From Pseudomonas violetae (GTDB taxonomy: Bacteria; Pseudomonadota; Gammaproteobacteria; Pseudomonadales; Pseudomonadaceae), in contig NZ_JAKNRW010000004.1 in NCBI RefSeq assembly GCF_023072615.1, positions 367,562-431,561 of the forward strand: a DNA stretch of 64,000 bases, written 5' to 3'. Positions 35,251-43,399 of this stretch are shown here, piece by piece (within the stretch, counting starts at the first letter, position 1; each line of letters starts with the position of its first letter). The notes under the pieces were generated by a model that saw only the letters and a list, made by a program, of their open reading frames with translations, had not been told where the DNA came from and searched no databases. The position numbers were made by a program, and so were the translations under genes.

Positions 35251-36480
35251 TCAGAACAACACGCGGCAACGAATGGTGCCGTTGATGTGCTGCAGCTTCT
35301 CCTGGGCGATCTCCGAGTAATCGGCATCGACGTCGATCACGACGTAACCGACTTTCTCGTTGGTCTGCAGGAACTGCCCGGAAATGTTGATGCCGTTTTC
35401 GGCGAAGACCTTGTTGATCTCGCTCATCACACCTGGAATGTTCTCGTGGATGTGCAGCAGGCGGTGCTTGCCAGGGTGAGCCGGCAGGGCTACTTCCGGG
35501 AAGTTCACCGACGATACCGAGGTACCGTTGTCGCTGTACTTGACCAGTTTTTCTGCCACTTCCAGACCGATGTTGGCTTGCGCCTCAGCAGTGGAACCAC
35601 CGATGTGCGGGGTCAGGATCACGTTGTCCAGGCCACGCAGCGGGCTTTCGAACTCTTCGTCGTTGGAGCGAGGCTCTACCGGGAACACGTCGATGGCCGC
35701 GCCGATCAGGTGCTTATCCTTGATCGCGTCCGCCAGGGCGTCCAGTTCGACCACGGTGCCGCGCGCAGCGTTGATCAGGATGCCGCCCTTCTTGATAGCG
35801 CGGATTTCCTTCTCGCCGATCATCCACTGGGTGGCGGCTGTTTCCGGAACGTGCAGGGTGACGATGTCGGACATGCCCAGCAGCTCGGTCAGGTTACCGA
35901 CCTGGGTCGCGTTGCCCAATGGCAGCTTGGTCACGGTGTCGTAGAAATACACCTGCATGCCCAGGCCTTCCGCCAGGACCGACAGTTGGGTGCCGATCGA
36001 ACCGTAACCCACGATACCCAGCTTCTTGCCGCGGATTTCGAAGGAGTTGGCCGCGCTCTTGATCCAGCCGCCACGATGGCAGGAGGCGTTCTTCTCGGGG
36101 ATGCCGCGCAGCAACAGAATTGCTTCGGCCAGCACCAGCTCGGCTACGGAGCGAGTGTTGGAGTACGGTGCGTTGAACACCGCGATCCCACGTTCGCGTG
36201 CCGCGTTCAGGTCGACCTGGTTGGTGCCGATGCAGAAGCAACCGACAGCGACGAGCTTCTTCGCGTGATCGAAGATCTCTTCGGTCAGTTGCGTGCGGGA
36301 GCGAATGCCGATGAAGTGCGCATCAGCGATCTTTTCCTTCAGTTGGGCTTCCGGCAGAGAACCGGTGAGGTACTCGATGCTGGTGTAGCCCGCCGCCTTG
36401 AGGACGTCGACAGCCGATTGGTGGACGCCTTCGAGAAGAAGGAACTTGATCTTGCTCTTATCGAGAGAAGTCTTGCTCAT
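35251..36480 (-). CDS. serA: D-3-phosphoglycerate dehydrogenase
   Basis: A 409-residue dehydrogenase that oxidises 3-phosphoglycerate in the first step of serine synthesis; many SerA enzymes also reduce 2-oxoglutarate to D-2-hydroxyglutarate. Motifs: GIRSRTQLTEE, the NAD-binding GYGSIGTQLSVLAEGLG, the catalytic histidine in LTPHIGGSTAEAQ, and a C-terminal ACT domain (HENIPGVMSEINKVFAENGI). The start at ATG 36480 gives the usual MSKTSLDKSKIKF. It is divergent from a D-2-hydroxyglutarate dehydrogenase, which recycles its side product. Confidence 0.96.
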   Translation of the reverse strand: MSKTSLDKSKIKFLLLEGVHQSAVDVLKAAGYTSIEYLTGSLPEAQLKEKIADAHFIGIRSRTQLTEEIFDHAKKLVAVGCFCIGTNQVDLNAARERGIAVFNAPYSNTRSVAELVLAEAILLLRGIPEKNASCHRGGWIKSAANSFEIRGKKLGIVGYGSIGTQLSVLAEGLGMQVYFYDTVTKLPLGNATQVGNLTELLGMSDIVTLHVPETAATQWMIGEKEIRAIKKGGILINAARGTVVELDALADAIKDKHLIGAAIDVFPVEPRSNDEEFESPLRGLDNVILTPHIGGSTAEAQANIGLEVAEKLVKYSDNGTSVSSVNFPEVALPAHPGKHRLLHIHENIPGVMSEINKVFAENGINISGQFLQTNEKVGYVVIDVDADYSEIAQEKLQHINGTIRCRVLF

Positions 36481-36684
36481 CTGCGTAAACCTGTATCCCG
36501 GAGAAAAATGGCAGGAAATGGTCAACAGACGCTGACCCGGACGGCAGGAAAGCCGTCACCGCAGAATCGCCTTTGGGCACTATCCTGCGGGGTCGGTATG
36601 CTAGCATAGGCGCCCCGCTAAACACTCATTCCTGCGACGTGAAGCGTTCTCAGGATGACCATGAATTGTTCGAGAGTTCTGTCG

Positions 36685-38079
36685 ATGACCAATCCTGCCC
36701 TGATTGATGAGCTGAAGACCCTGGTTGAGCCTGGCAAGGTGCTGACCGATGCCGACTCCCTGAATGCTTATGGCAAGGATTGGACCAAGCATTTCGCCCC
36801 GGCGCCTACCGCCATCGTGTTCCCCAAGACCACCGAGCAGGTCCAGGCCATTGTCCGCTGGGCCAATGCACACAAGGTGGCACTGGTGCCGTCTGGCGGT
36901 CGTACTGGGCTTTCCGCCGCCGCTGTGGCAGCCAATGGCGAAGTGGTCGTGTCGTTCGATTATATGAATCAGATTCTCGATGTGAACCTCACCGATCGCA
37001 CCGCCGTGTGCCAGCCAGGCGTGGTCACCGAGCACCTGCAGAACGTCGCCGAAGAAAAGGGCTTGTACTATCCGGTGGACTTCGCTTCGGCCGGTTCGAG
37101 CCAGATTGGCGGCAATATCGGCACCAATGCCGGCGGAATCAAGGTGATTCGCTATGGAATGACCCGCAACTGGGTGGCCGGCATGAAGGTCGTGACCGGC
37201 AAGGGCGACGTGCTGGAACTGAACCGCGACCTGATCAAGAACGCCACCGGCTACGACATGCGCCAGTTGTTCATAGGTGCCGAAGGTACCCTGGGTTTTG
37301 TGGTCGAAGCGACCATGCGCCTGGATCGCGCGCCGAAAAACCTGACGGCGATGGTCCTGGGTACTGCCGATTTCGACTCGATCATGCCAGTGCTGCACGC
37401 CTTCCAGAGCAAGCTCGACTTGACGGCCTTCGAATTCTTCTCAGACAAGGCCTTGGCCAAAGTCATGGCGCGCGGTGATGTACCGGCGCCGTTCGAAACC
37501 GATTGCCCGTTCTACGCGCTGCTGGAATTCGAAGCGACCACCGAAGAAGTGGCCAACCACGCCCTGGAAACCTTCGAGCACTGCGTCGAGCAGGGCTGGG
37601 TGCTGGACGGCGTGATGAGCCAGAGCGAAACCCAGCTGCAGAACCTGTGGAAACTGCGCGAATTCATCTCCGAGACTATCTCCCACTGGACTCCCTACAA
37701 GAACGACATTTCGGTCACCGTGTCGAAAGTGCCGGCGTTCCTCAAGGAAATCGACGCGATCGTCGGCCAACACTACCCGGACTTCGAAATCGTCTGGTTC
37801 GGCCACATCGGCGACGGCAACCTGCACTTGAACATCCTCAAGCCGGATAGCCTGAGCAAGGACGAGTTCTTCGCCAAGTGCGCCACCGTCAACAAGTGGG
37901 TGTTCGAAACCGTGGAGAAGTACAACGGTTCGATTTCCGCCGAACACGGCGTGGGCATGACCAAGCGGGATTACTTGACCTATAGCCGTTCGCCGGTTGA
38001 GATCGAGTACATGAAAGCCGTCAAGGCGGTGTTCGACCCGAACGGGATCATGAACCCCGGCAAGATTTTCGCTGTTTGA
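36685..38079 (+). CDS. D-2-hydroxyglutarate dehydrogenase (FAD-binding oxidoreductase)
   Basis: A 464-residue FAD/PCMH-type flavoenzyme. FAD-binding motifs PSGGRTGLSAAAV and GGNIGTNAGGIKVIRYG are in the N-terminal half, and WFGHIGDGNLHLN and AEHGVGMTKRDYL in the C-terminal half supply metal and substrate residues. It oxidises D-2-hydroxyglutarate to 2-oxoglutarate. In pseudomonads this enzyme sits divergently beside serA and draws the SerA reaction forward. ATG 36685 is preferred to one at 36655 because it gives the family N-terminus MTNPALIDEL and has GAGAG upstream. Confidence 0.92.
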   Translation: MTNPALIDELKTLVEPGKVLTDADSLNAYGKDWTKHFAPAPTAIVFPKTTEQVQAIVRWANAHKVALVPSGGRTGLSAAAVAANGEVVVSFDYMNQILDVNLTDRTAVCQPGVVTEHLQNVAEEKGLYYPVDFASAGSSQIGGNIGTNAGGIKVIRYGMTRNWVAGMKVVTGKGDVLELNRDLIKNATGYDMRQLFIGAEGTLGFVVEATMRLDRAPKNLTAMVLGTADFDSIMPVLHAFQSKLDLTAFEFFSDKALAKVMARGDVPAPFETDCPFYALLEFEATTEEVANHALETFEHCVEQGWVLDGVMSQSETQLQNLWKLREFISETISHWTPYKNDISVTVSKVPAFLKEIDAIVGQHYPDFEIVWFGHIGDGNLHLNILKPDSLSKDEFFAKCATVNKWVFETVEKYNGSISAEHGVGMTKRDYLTYSRSPVEIEYMKAVKAVFDPNGIMNPGKIFAV

Positions 38080-38115
38080 TTTTCTAAACTAAGTGCAGAA
38101 AAGCAGGAGTCGGTA

Positions 38116-38781
38116 ATGAGCTATCAGCACCAGTATGTCGACGGTACGCGTATCCACTTTCCACTGGGGAAAGTGGTATGCATCGGCCGTAACTACGCCG
38201 AACACGCCAAGGAACTGGACAATCCGGTGCCTACTGAACCGCTGCTGTTCATCAAGCCGGGCAGCTGCGTGGTGCCGCTCGAAGGTGGCTTCAGTATTCC
38301 GACCGAACGCGGTTCGGTGCATTACGAAGCGGAAATCGCCGTGTTGATCGGAAAGCCGCTATCGACCAAGCCAAGCCGGGAAGAAGTGCTGGATGCGATC
38401 TCCGGTTTTGCACCGGCCCTGGACCTGACGCTGCGCGACAAGCAGGCCGAGCTGAAATCCAAGGGCCTGCCCTGGGAAATCGCCAAGTCGTTCGACGGCG
38501 CGGCAGTGATTGCACCGTTCGTCTCCGGCAGTACCTTCGCCGACCTGACCGACATCGGTATTCGCCTGACCATCAACGGTGAAGTCCGCCAGGAGGGTAA
38601 CAGCAGCGCCATGCTCAACCCGATCGTGCCGATGATCCAGCACATGGCGGGCTGCTTCTCTCTGCAGGCCGGTGATGTGATCCTGACCGGCACGCCGGTG
38701 GGCGTTGGCCCGCTGAATGTCGGTGATGAACTGGTCCTGGAATTGCCTGGTGTGAGCCGCTTCAACAGTAGCGTTTGCTGA
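38116..38781 (+). CDS. Fumarylacetoacetate hydrolase family protein
   Basis: A 221-residue FAH-fold enzyme. CIGRNYAEHAKEL, FIKPGSCVVPLEG, HYEAEIAVLIGKPL (metal-binding Glu residues) and ILTGTPVGVGPLNVGDEL are typical. Such small FAH proteins act as oxaloacetate decarboxylases or acylpyruvases (FAHD1-like). AGGAG is upstream of the ATG, 36 bp after the flavoenzyme, suggesting co-transcription. Confidence 0.88.
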   Translation: MSYQHQYVDGTRIHFPLGKVVCIGRNYAEHAKELDNPVPTEPLLFIKPGSCVVPLEGGFSIPTERGSVHYEAEIAVLIGKPLSTKPSREEVLDAISGFAPALDLTLRDKQAELKSKGLPWEIAKSFDGAAVIAPFVSGSTFADLTDIGIRLTINGEVRQEGNSSAMLNPIVPMIQHMAGCFSLQAGDVILTGTPVGVGPLNVGDELVLELPGVSRFNSSVC

Positions 38782-38796
38782 TTCAGCGGCTGATCG

Positions 38797-38824
38797 AGCA
38801 GGAACCGGCTGGCCGTTTCCTGCT
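38797..38824. terminator. Hairpin between convergent FAH and flavoprotein genes
   Basis: AGCAGGAA pairs with TTCCTGCT around CCGGCTGGCCGT, which can pair further. There is no clear T run on either side, so terminator function is only plausible. Confidence 0.4.
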
Positions 38825-38841
38825 GCGTTTGACGTCTTTGA

Positions 38842-40047
38842 TTACACCTGCAGGGGCTGGCATTGCATCCCCGCGACAAACGCTGCGACTTGCGCAACCG
38901 TGGCTTGCGCGTCCATGTGGTCTGGCCGGTCGTTGCTATTGTTGAAGCTTCCTCTTTCGTCCATGTTCTGCATGAGCAGGCCATCACGACGCGGCATGAT
39001 GAAGAAGTCTTTTGCTCTGAGGCCATAATCAACGTCTGGCTGCGGCATCAAATGTATTGTTTGTCCGCGCACAGGAATGATCGAGTGGTCATTGAACAGC
39101 ACCTTCGCGCCATACCCTGTTGCGTTGATCAAAGTCTCTTCAGGCAGCGTTAGCAGTTCGTTTGAATCAGTGAATTCCTGGATTTTTATCTGGCCTCCGG
39201 CCGCCAGAAAATCGGTCATCAACAGGTTTGCGTAAGGTGCTATGTTGAACATCAGGCTCGTCCACCCGCGCGCATAGGGTGCTGGAAACGGGTGACTTCC
39301 AGGGGGCATGTCCACTTGAGAGGGGAGAAAAGCGTTAGTGAATTCCGCGTACTCGGGCTCCCCCGGGTCTTTTATTGGAGTGGGCTTCACTTCGCTCGAG
39401 AAGGGTGTGTCGGACAGTTTGTAGCCGTTGATCCATTCGACCGGCCTGCCCGGCAATCCCAGCGTTTTTTGATAGTGGCTGAATGAAAAGTTTGCCATTT
39501 CCTCCCAGCGAGTAGTCCACGCAGGCCCGTATTGCGCAGCGCAGAATCGCGAGGTGGGTGACCATAATCCCGTTGCACCCATTGAAGGCACGTCGGGTGG
39601 TAGCTCCTTCGCGTAGATGCATACAGACAGGCCGGCTTGCTGTGCCAGTAACGCAGAGGTAAGGCCGAGTGGGCCGCAGCCGATAACCCCAAGGGTGTTT
39701 CTGCCAGCAGACGCGGCCAGGGCCAGGCGTACCGCCTGCATGCTCGATCCCCAACTAAGCGACCATCCGGCACCGCCATGGCCATAGTTGTGGACGATGA
39801 CTTTGTGTCCCAACAACTCCGTTTCGATACGCGGCCCGGCGTGGCGGAACGGACGTGAGCAGGCGTAGACCCCGGTGACTCGACTGCCGTGTGCATTGAT
39901 CGGTTTGAGCGCTGAGCAATCGATAGGGGGCGTGGCGGGGCCGGGCTTCTGGATGGGAGAGGCAACCGCCAGTTGCCTCAGGCTCAACGGCATTGAAGTA
40001 GAAGCTAGCGCTAAAGTGCTGCCCAGAAAGAATTGGCGTCGGTTCAC
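38842..40047 (-). CDS. Tat-exported FAD-dependent oxidoreductase with D-amino-acid-oxidase motifs in permuted order
   Basis: A 401-residue protein. The N-terminus MNRRQFFLGSTLALAST is a twin-arginine signal. DAO-family motifs are present but in an unusual order. The pieces normally at the DAO C-terminus, VTGVYACSRPFRHAGPRIE (57-75) and HNYGHGGAGWSLSWG (86-100), come first. The FAD Rossmann motif LGVIGCGPLGLTSALL (119-134), normally at the N-terminus, follows. Then come LINATGYGAKVLF (306-318) and IPVRGQTIHL (324-333), and the protein ends where the displaced C-terminal part would otherwise begin. This looks like a circular permutation of the DAO fold. The substrate is unknown; a periplasmic amine or D-amino-acid oxidase is a guess. 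Transcribed alone. Confidence 0.75.
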   Translation of the reverse strand: MNRRQFFLGSTLALASTSMPLSLRQLAVASPIQKPGPATPPIDCSALKPINAHGSRVTGVYACSRPFRHAGPRIETELLGHKVIVHNYGHGGAGWSLSWGSSMQAVRLALAASAGRNTLGVIGCGPLGLTSALLAQQAGLSVCIYAKELPPDVPSMGATGLWSPTSRFCAAQYGPAWTTRWEEMANFSFSHYQKTLGLPGRPVEWINGYKLSDTPFSSEVKPTPIKDPGEPEYAEFTNAFLPSQVDMPPGSHPFPAPYARGWTSLMFNIAPYANLLMTDFLAAGGQIKIQEFTDSNELLTLPEETLINATGYGAKVLFNDHSIIPVRGQTIHLMPQPDVDYGLRAKDFFIMPRRDGLLMQNMDERGSFNNSNDRPDHMDAQATVAQVAAFVAGMQCQPLQV

Positions 40048-40317
40048 ACGTATTCCTGCTTTTTTATAATGGATGTCGGGCGTCGGAATGGGAAGGTTAG
40101 GGGGGGCGACGGATGTCGCTCAATGGTTTTTGAATTGCATGATGTGTGGAGGTTTTGGGCCTGGGTGATGCTCAATCCGTGCTGGCCCGGCACAGGGCTA
40201 TCCGGCCATTTGCCACTTTTTTCACATTTTCTCTGGATAATTCCCGGGCTGCCGGCAGCCGGGCCGGTCGCAATTGTGCTATTACCCTCAGCCTGAATTA
40301 CTGGAAGGCATTCCCTG

Positions 40318-41235
40318 ATGGCCACTCAACCGCACTCGTCGCTTAAATCTGCCCGTCGCTCGCGCTGGTATCTCTGGCTTTTGCTGGTCATCGCCGTCGC
40401 CTACGGCGTCGCGTTTGCCATGCATTGGGATGATCGTGGCGTGCTCTGGGTGAAAGAGCGTTTCGAAACTGCCGCCGAGCGTCAGGAGAGTGTCTGGCTG
40501 CCGAATTACCAGGCAGTCATCGATGGCAAATTGCTGCCAGGCATGGAGAAGGACGAAGCGTCCGACCTGGCCTACAACCCGCAAACCAAAACCCTGTTCT
40601 CGGTCATGGGCAAGAACCCGTTTCTCGTTGAACTGTCCTTGCAGGGCGACGTGCTGCGCAAAATGCCCCTGGTCGGCTGGAGCAATCCGGAAGCCCTGAC
40701 GGTCATGGGCAATGGCCTGATGGCCATCGTCGACGAGCGCGAGCACCTGCTGTCCATCGTCAAGGTCGATGGCGATACCCGCGAGCTGAACATCGCCGAT
40801 TTCCCGAAGTACGATCTTGGCCCTTCGAAAGATCAGAACAAGGCGTTCGAAGCCATCGTCTGGGACTCGCGCAACCAACAGATGCTGCTGGGTGAAGAAC
40901 GTCCCCCGGCGCTGTTCACCTGGAAAAGCAGCGACCGCGTTTCGCTGACGGGCGACAAACAGAAGCTCGACAGCGACGAGCTGGACCTGCGTAACCTGTC
41001 TGCGCTGGCCATCGACCCCCGCACGGGGCATACGCTGGTGCTGTCGGCCGATTCCCACCTGCTGCTGGAGCTGGACGAGAAGGGCGAGCAAGTCAGCTTC
41101 ATGACCTTGCTGGGCGGCTTCAACGGGTTGAAGAAGACCATCCCCCGGGCCGAAGGCGTGACCATGGATGAGGCTGGCAACCTGTACATGGTGAGCGAGC
41201 CGAACCTGTTTTATCGCTTCGAAAAACAAAACTGA
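40318..41235 (+). CDS. SdiA-regulated domain (YjiK-like) beta-propeller protein, copy 1
   Basis: A 305-residue protein with an N-terminal transmembrane helix (about 18-36) and a periplasmic beta-propeller of the SdiA-regulated family (EASDLAYNPQTKTLFSVMGK, then LVELSLQGDVLRKMPLVGWSNPEALTVMGN and AEGVTMDEAGNLYMVSEPNLFYRFEK at the C-terminus). The role is unknown; homologs are thought to be calcium- or ligand-binding. A paralog follows at 41354 with the same length and domain structure. Confidence 0.82.
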   Translation: MATQPHSSLKSARRSRWYLWLLLVIAVAYGVAFAMHWDDRGVLWVKERFETAAERQESVWLPNYQAVIDGKLLPGMEKDEASDLAYNPQTKTLFSVMGKNPFLVELSLQGDVLRKMPLVGWSNPEALTVMGNGLMAIVDEREHLLSIVKVDGDTRELNIADFPKYDLGPSKDQNKAFEAIVWDSRNQQMLLGEERPPALFTWKSSDRVSLTGDKQKLDSDELDLRNLSALAIDPRTGHTLVLSADSHLLLELDEKGEQVSFMTLLGGFNGLKKTIPRAEGVTMDEAGNLYMVSEPNLFYRFEKQN

Positions 41236-41353
41236 TCGGTGTGCTGCACGTGATTCCATTTGTGCAGTTGTCGCACAGGGCAAGTGGCCATTAAGCTTCA
41301 ATTCAGACGGGCGTGGTATTTCATCCGCCTGTCTTGAATCCGAGCCCGCCAGA

Positions 41354-42271
41354 ATGCGTCGATTTGCCCGTCCCAAGCCCCTGATCCTGATCTTCGCGCT
41401 TATCGTGCTGCTGTCGTTGGCCGCCATGGGCCAATACCTGCGCCTGTTCGAGCGAGGCTGGTTCAACCTGCATGCGCTGTGGCAGTCCGAGAGTGCGCAC
41501 TCAATTGGCCTGGACCGTTATCAGGTCACGGTCGAGGCGCGGGTGATCGAGGGGCTTGATGACGATGTGTCCGCCCTGACGTTCGATCCGGTGCGCAAAA
41601 GCCTGTTCACCGTCACCAACAAGAATGCTGAACTGATCGAGCTGTCGATGGGCGGCCAGATTATCCGTCGTATTTCCCTGGTGGGGTTTGGCGATCCCGA
41701 AGCGGTGGAGTACATCAGCGCCGACACTTACGTGATCACTGACGAGCGCGAGCAGCGGTTGATCAAGATTCATCTGGAGAAGGACACCACCTTCCTCGAT
41801 GCGGCGGATGCTGAGCAGATGACCCTTGGCGTGCACATGGCCAGTAACAAGGGCTTTGAAGGCCTGGCCTACGACTCGGTGGGCAAGCGCCTGTTCGTTG
41901 CCAAGGAACGCGACCCGATGCTGATCTACGAAGTGCAGGGTTTTCCTCACTACAATCCGGATAAATCCTACGCGGTACATGTGGTCAACAACCCCAAGCG
42001 CGATGCCGGGATGTTCGTGCGAGACCTGTCCAGCCTGCAATACGACGAACGCAGCGGCCATCTGCTGGCGCTGTCCGACGAGTCGCGGCTGATTCTGGAG
42101 TTGGACGTGGACGGGCGCCCGCTCAGTACCATGTCGTTGAGCAAGGGGCGCCAGGGCCTGCAAAGGACCGTGCCGCAGGCGGAAGGGATCGCCATGGATG
42201 ACGAAGGTACGATGTACCTGGTCAGTGAGCCGAACCTGTTCTACGTCTTCAAAAAACCACCACAACCCTGA
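41354..42271 (+). CDS. SdiA-regulated domain (YjiK-like) beta-propeller protein, copy 2
   Basis: A 305-residue paralog of the previous gene: N-terminal transmembrane helix (about 10-28), then the same propeller motifs (DVSALTFDPVRKSLFTVTNK, LVGFGDPEAVEYISADTYVI, AEGIAMDDEGTMYLVSEPNL). The pair is a tandem duplication that has diverged. About 118 bp separates them. Function unknown. Confidence 0.82.
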   Translation: MRRFARPKPLILIFALIVLLSLAAMGQYLRLFERGWFNLHALWQSESAHSIGLDRYQVTVEARVIEGLDDDVSALTFDPVRKSLFTVTNKNAELIELSMGGQIIRRISLVGFGDPEAVEYISADTYVITDEREQRLIKIHLEKDTTFLDAADAEQMTLGVHMASNKGFEGLAYDSVGKRLFVAKERDPMLIYEVQGFPHYNPDKSYAVHVVNNPKRDAGMFVRDLSSLQYDERSGHLLALSDESRLILELDVDGRPLSTMSLSKGRQGLQRTVPQAEGIAMDDEGTMYLVSEPNLFYVFKKPPQP

Positions 42272-42289
42272 CCAGCACCCCAGAACAAC

Positions 42290-42379
42290 TGTGGGAGCGA
42301 GCCTGCTCGCGATTGCGGTGTATCAGTCGATATTGATATCAACTGACAGTCCGCCATCGCGAGCAGGCTCACTCCCACA
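42290..42379. repeat. REP pair (REPIN) between SdiA-regulated-domain gene and rpiA
   Basis: TGTGGGAGCGAGCCTGCTCG and the inverted GCGAGCAGGCTCACTCCCAC are arms of one doublet with a spacer containing GATATTGATATC. It separates two convergent genes. Confidence 0.92.
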
Positions 42380-42399
42380 GGTTTCGCGGTGTGGCGGAA

Positions 42400-43074
42400 T
42401 TATTCAGCGCGCAGGGTTTTCACGCCTTCGCTGGTGCCCAGCAACAGTAGATCCGCCGGACGTGCCGCGAACAAACCGTTAGTGACCACGCCAACAATCG
42501 CGTTGATCTGGCTTTCCAGCTCCGCCGGGTTGGTGATCTGCATGTTGAACACATCGAGGATGATGTTGCCATTGTCGGTCAGCACGCCTTCGCGGTAGAC
42601 CGGGTCGCCGCCCAGCTTGACCAGTTCGCGGGCCACGTGGCTGCGGGCCATCGGGATCACTTCCACTGGCAGCGGGAATTCGCCCAGGACCGGCACCAGT
42701 TTGCTGGCGTCGGCAATGCAGATGAACGTCCTGGCCACGGCCGCCACGATCTTCTCGCGAGTCAGGGCCGCGCCACCGCCCTTGATCAGGTTCAGGTGCT
42801 CGTCGCTTTCATCGGCACCGTCGACGTAGAACTCCAGGTCGCTGACCGTATTCAGTTCGTACACCGGGATCCCGTGGCCCTTTAGGCGCGCGGCAGTGGC
42901 TTCGGAGCTGGCTACGGCGCCATCGAATGCGCCTTTGTGTTGCGCCAGGGCGTCGATGAAGCAATTGGCGGTGGAGCCGGTGCCGACCCCGACGATGCTC
43001 TTGTCGTCGAGTTTCGGGAGGATGAAGTCGACGGCGGCTTGGGCCACTGCCTGTTTGAGTTGATCCTGGTTCAT
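42400..43074 (-). CDS. rpiA: Ribose-5-phosphate isomerase A
   Basis: A 224-residue RpiA. It interconverts ribose 5-phosphate and ribulose 5-phosphate in the pentose phosphate pathway. The phosphate-binding motif [13 protein letters not shown], the active-site region [19 protein letters not shown] (with the catalytic Asp and Lys), and LTREKIVAA are all seen. Length is as expected. Confidence 0.96.
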   Translation of the reverse strand: MNQDQLKQAVAQAAVDFILPKLDDKSIVGVGTGSTANCFIDALAQHKGAFDGAVASSEATAARLKGHGIPVYELNTVSDLEFYVDGADESDEHLNLIKGGGAALTREKIVAAVARTFICIADASKLVPVLGEFPLPVEVIPMARSHVARELVKLGGDPVYREGVLTDNGNIILDVFNMQITNPAELESQINAIVGVVTNGLFAARPADLLLLGTSEGVKTLRAE

Positions 43075-43174
43075 GCGGGCTCCGAAGTGCCGAAGAGGGG
43101 ACTAAAGGCCGGTATTATAGGCCCCGTGATGGGGTAGGTCATTGCCCAATTGGCGAGCGGCGCAGAATTGCTTT

Positions 43175-43296
43175 TGTGGCGAGGGAGCTCGCTCCCGCTC
43201 GGCTGCGCAGCAGTCGTAAAACCTGTTTGCACTGTATGTCTGGAATAACGCAGGGGGCCGCTTCGCGTTCCAGCGGGAGCAAGCGCCCTCGCCACA
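43175..43296. repeat. Inverted repeat of the GAGGGAGCTTGCTCCCGCT class, rpiA/ilvA region
   Basis: The left arm (GGCGAGGGAGCTCGCTCCCG, then CTGCGCAGCAGTCGTAAAAC) and the right arm ending GCGCCCTCGCCACA resemble the element at 25186-25318. It occupies much of the 325-bp gap between the divergent rpiA and ilvA starts; the rest (43297-43399) should hold the ilvA promoter, though I see no clear boxes. Confidence 0.88.
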
Positions 43297-43399
43297 GTGT
43301 TTGTACATGGCCTTAAAACCCCGGGTTTAGTGTGGTCGTCTGGCGCGAAGCCGGGTTAGACTCCTTAGTCCTGCCCAACCCGCCCAGTGATGCTTTCCG

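Noticed and set aside
35245..36609. 454-codon plus-strand open frame opposite serA
   Set aside because: A shadow of serA caused by codon bias; no motif and no ribosome site.
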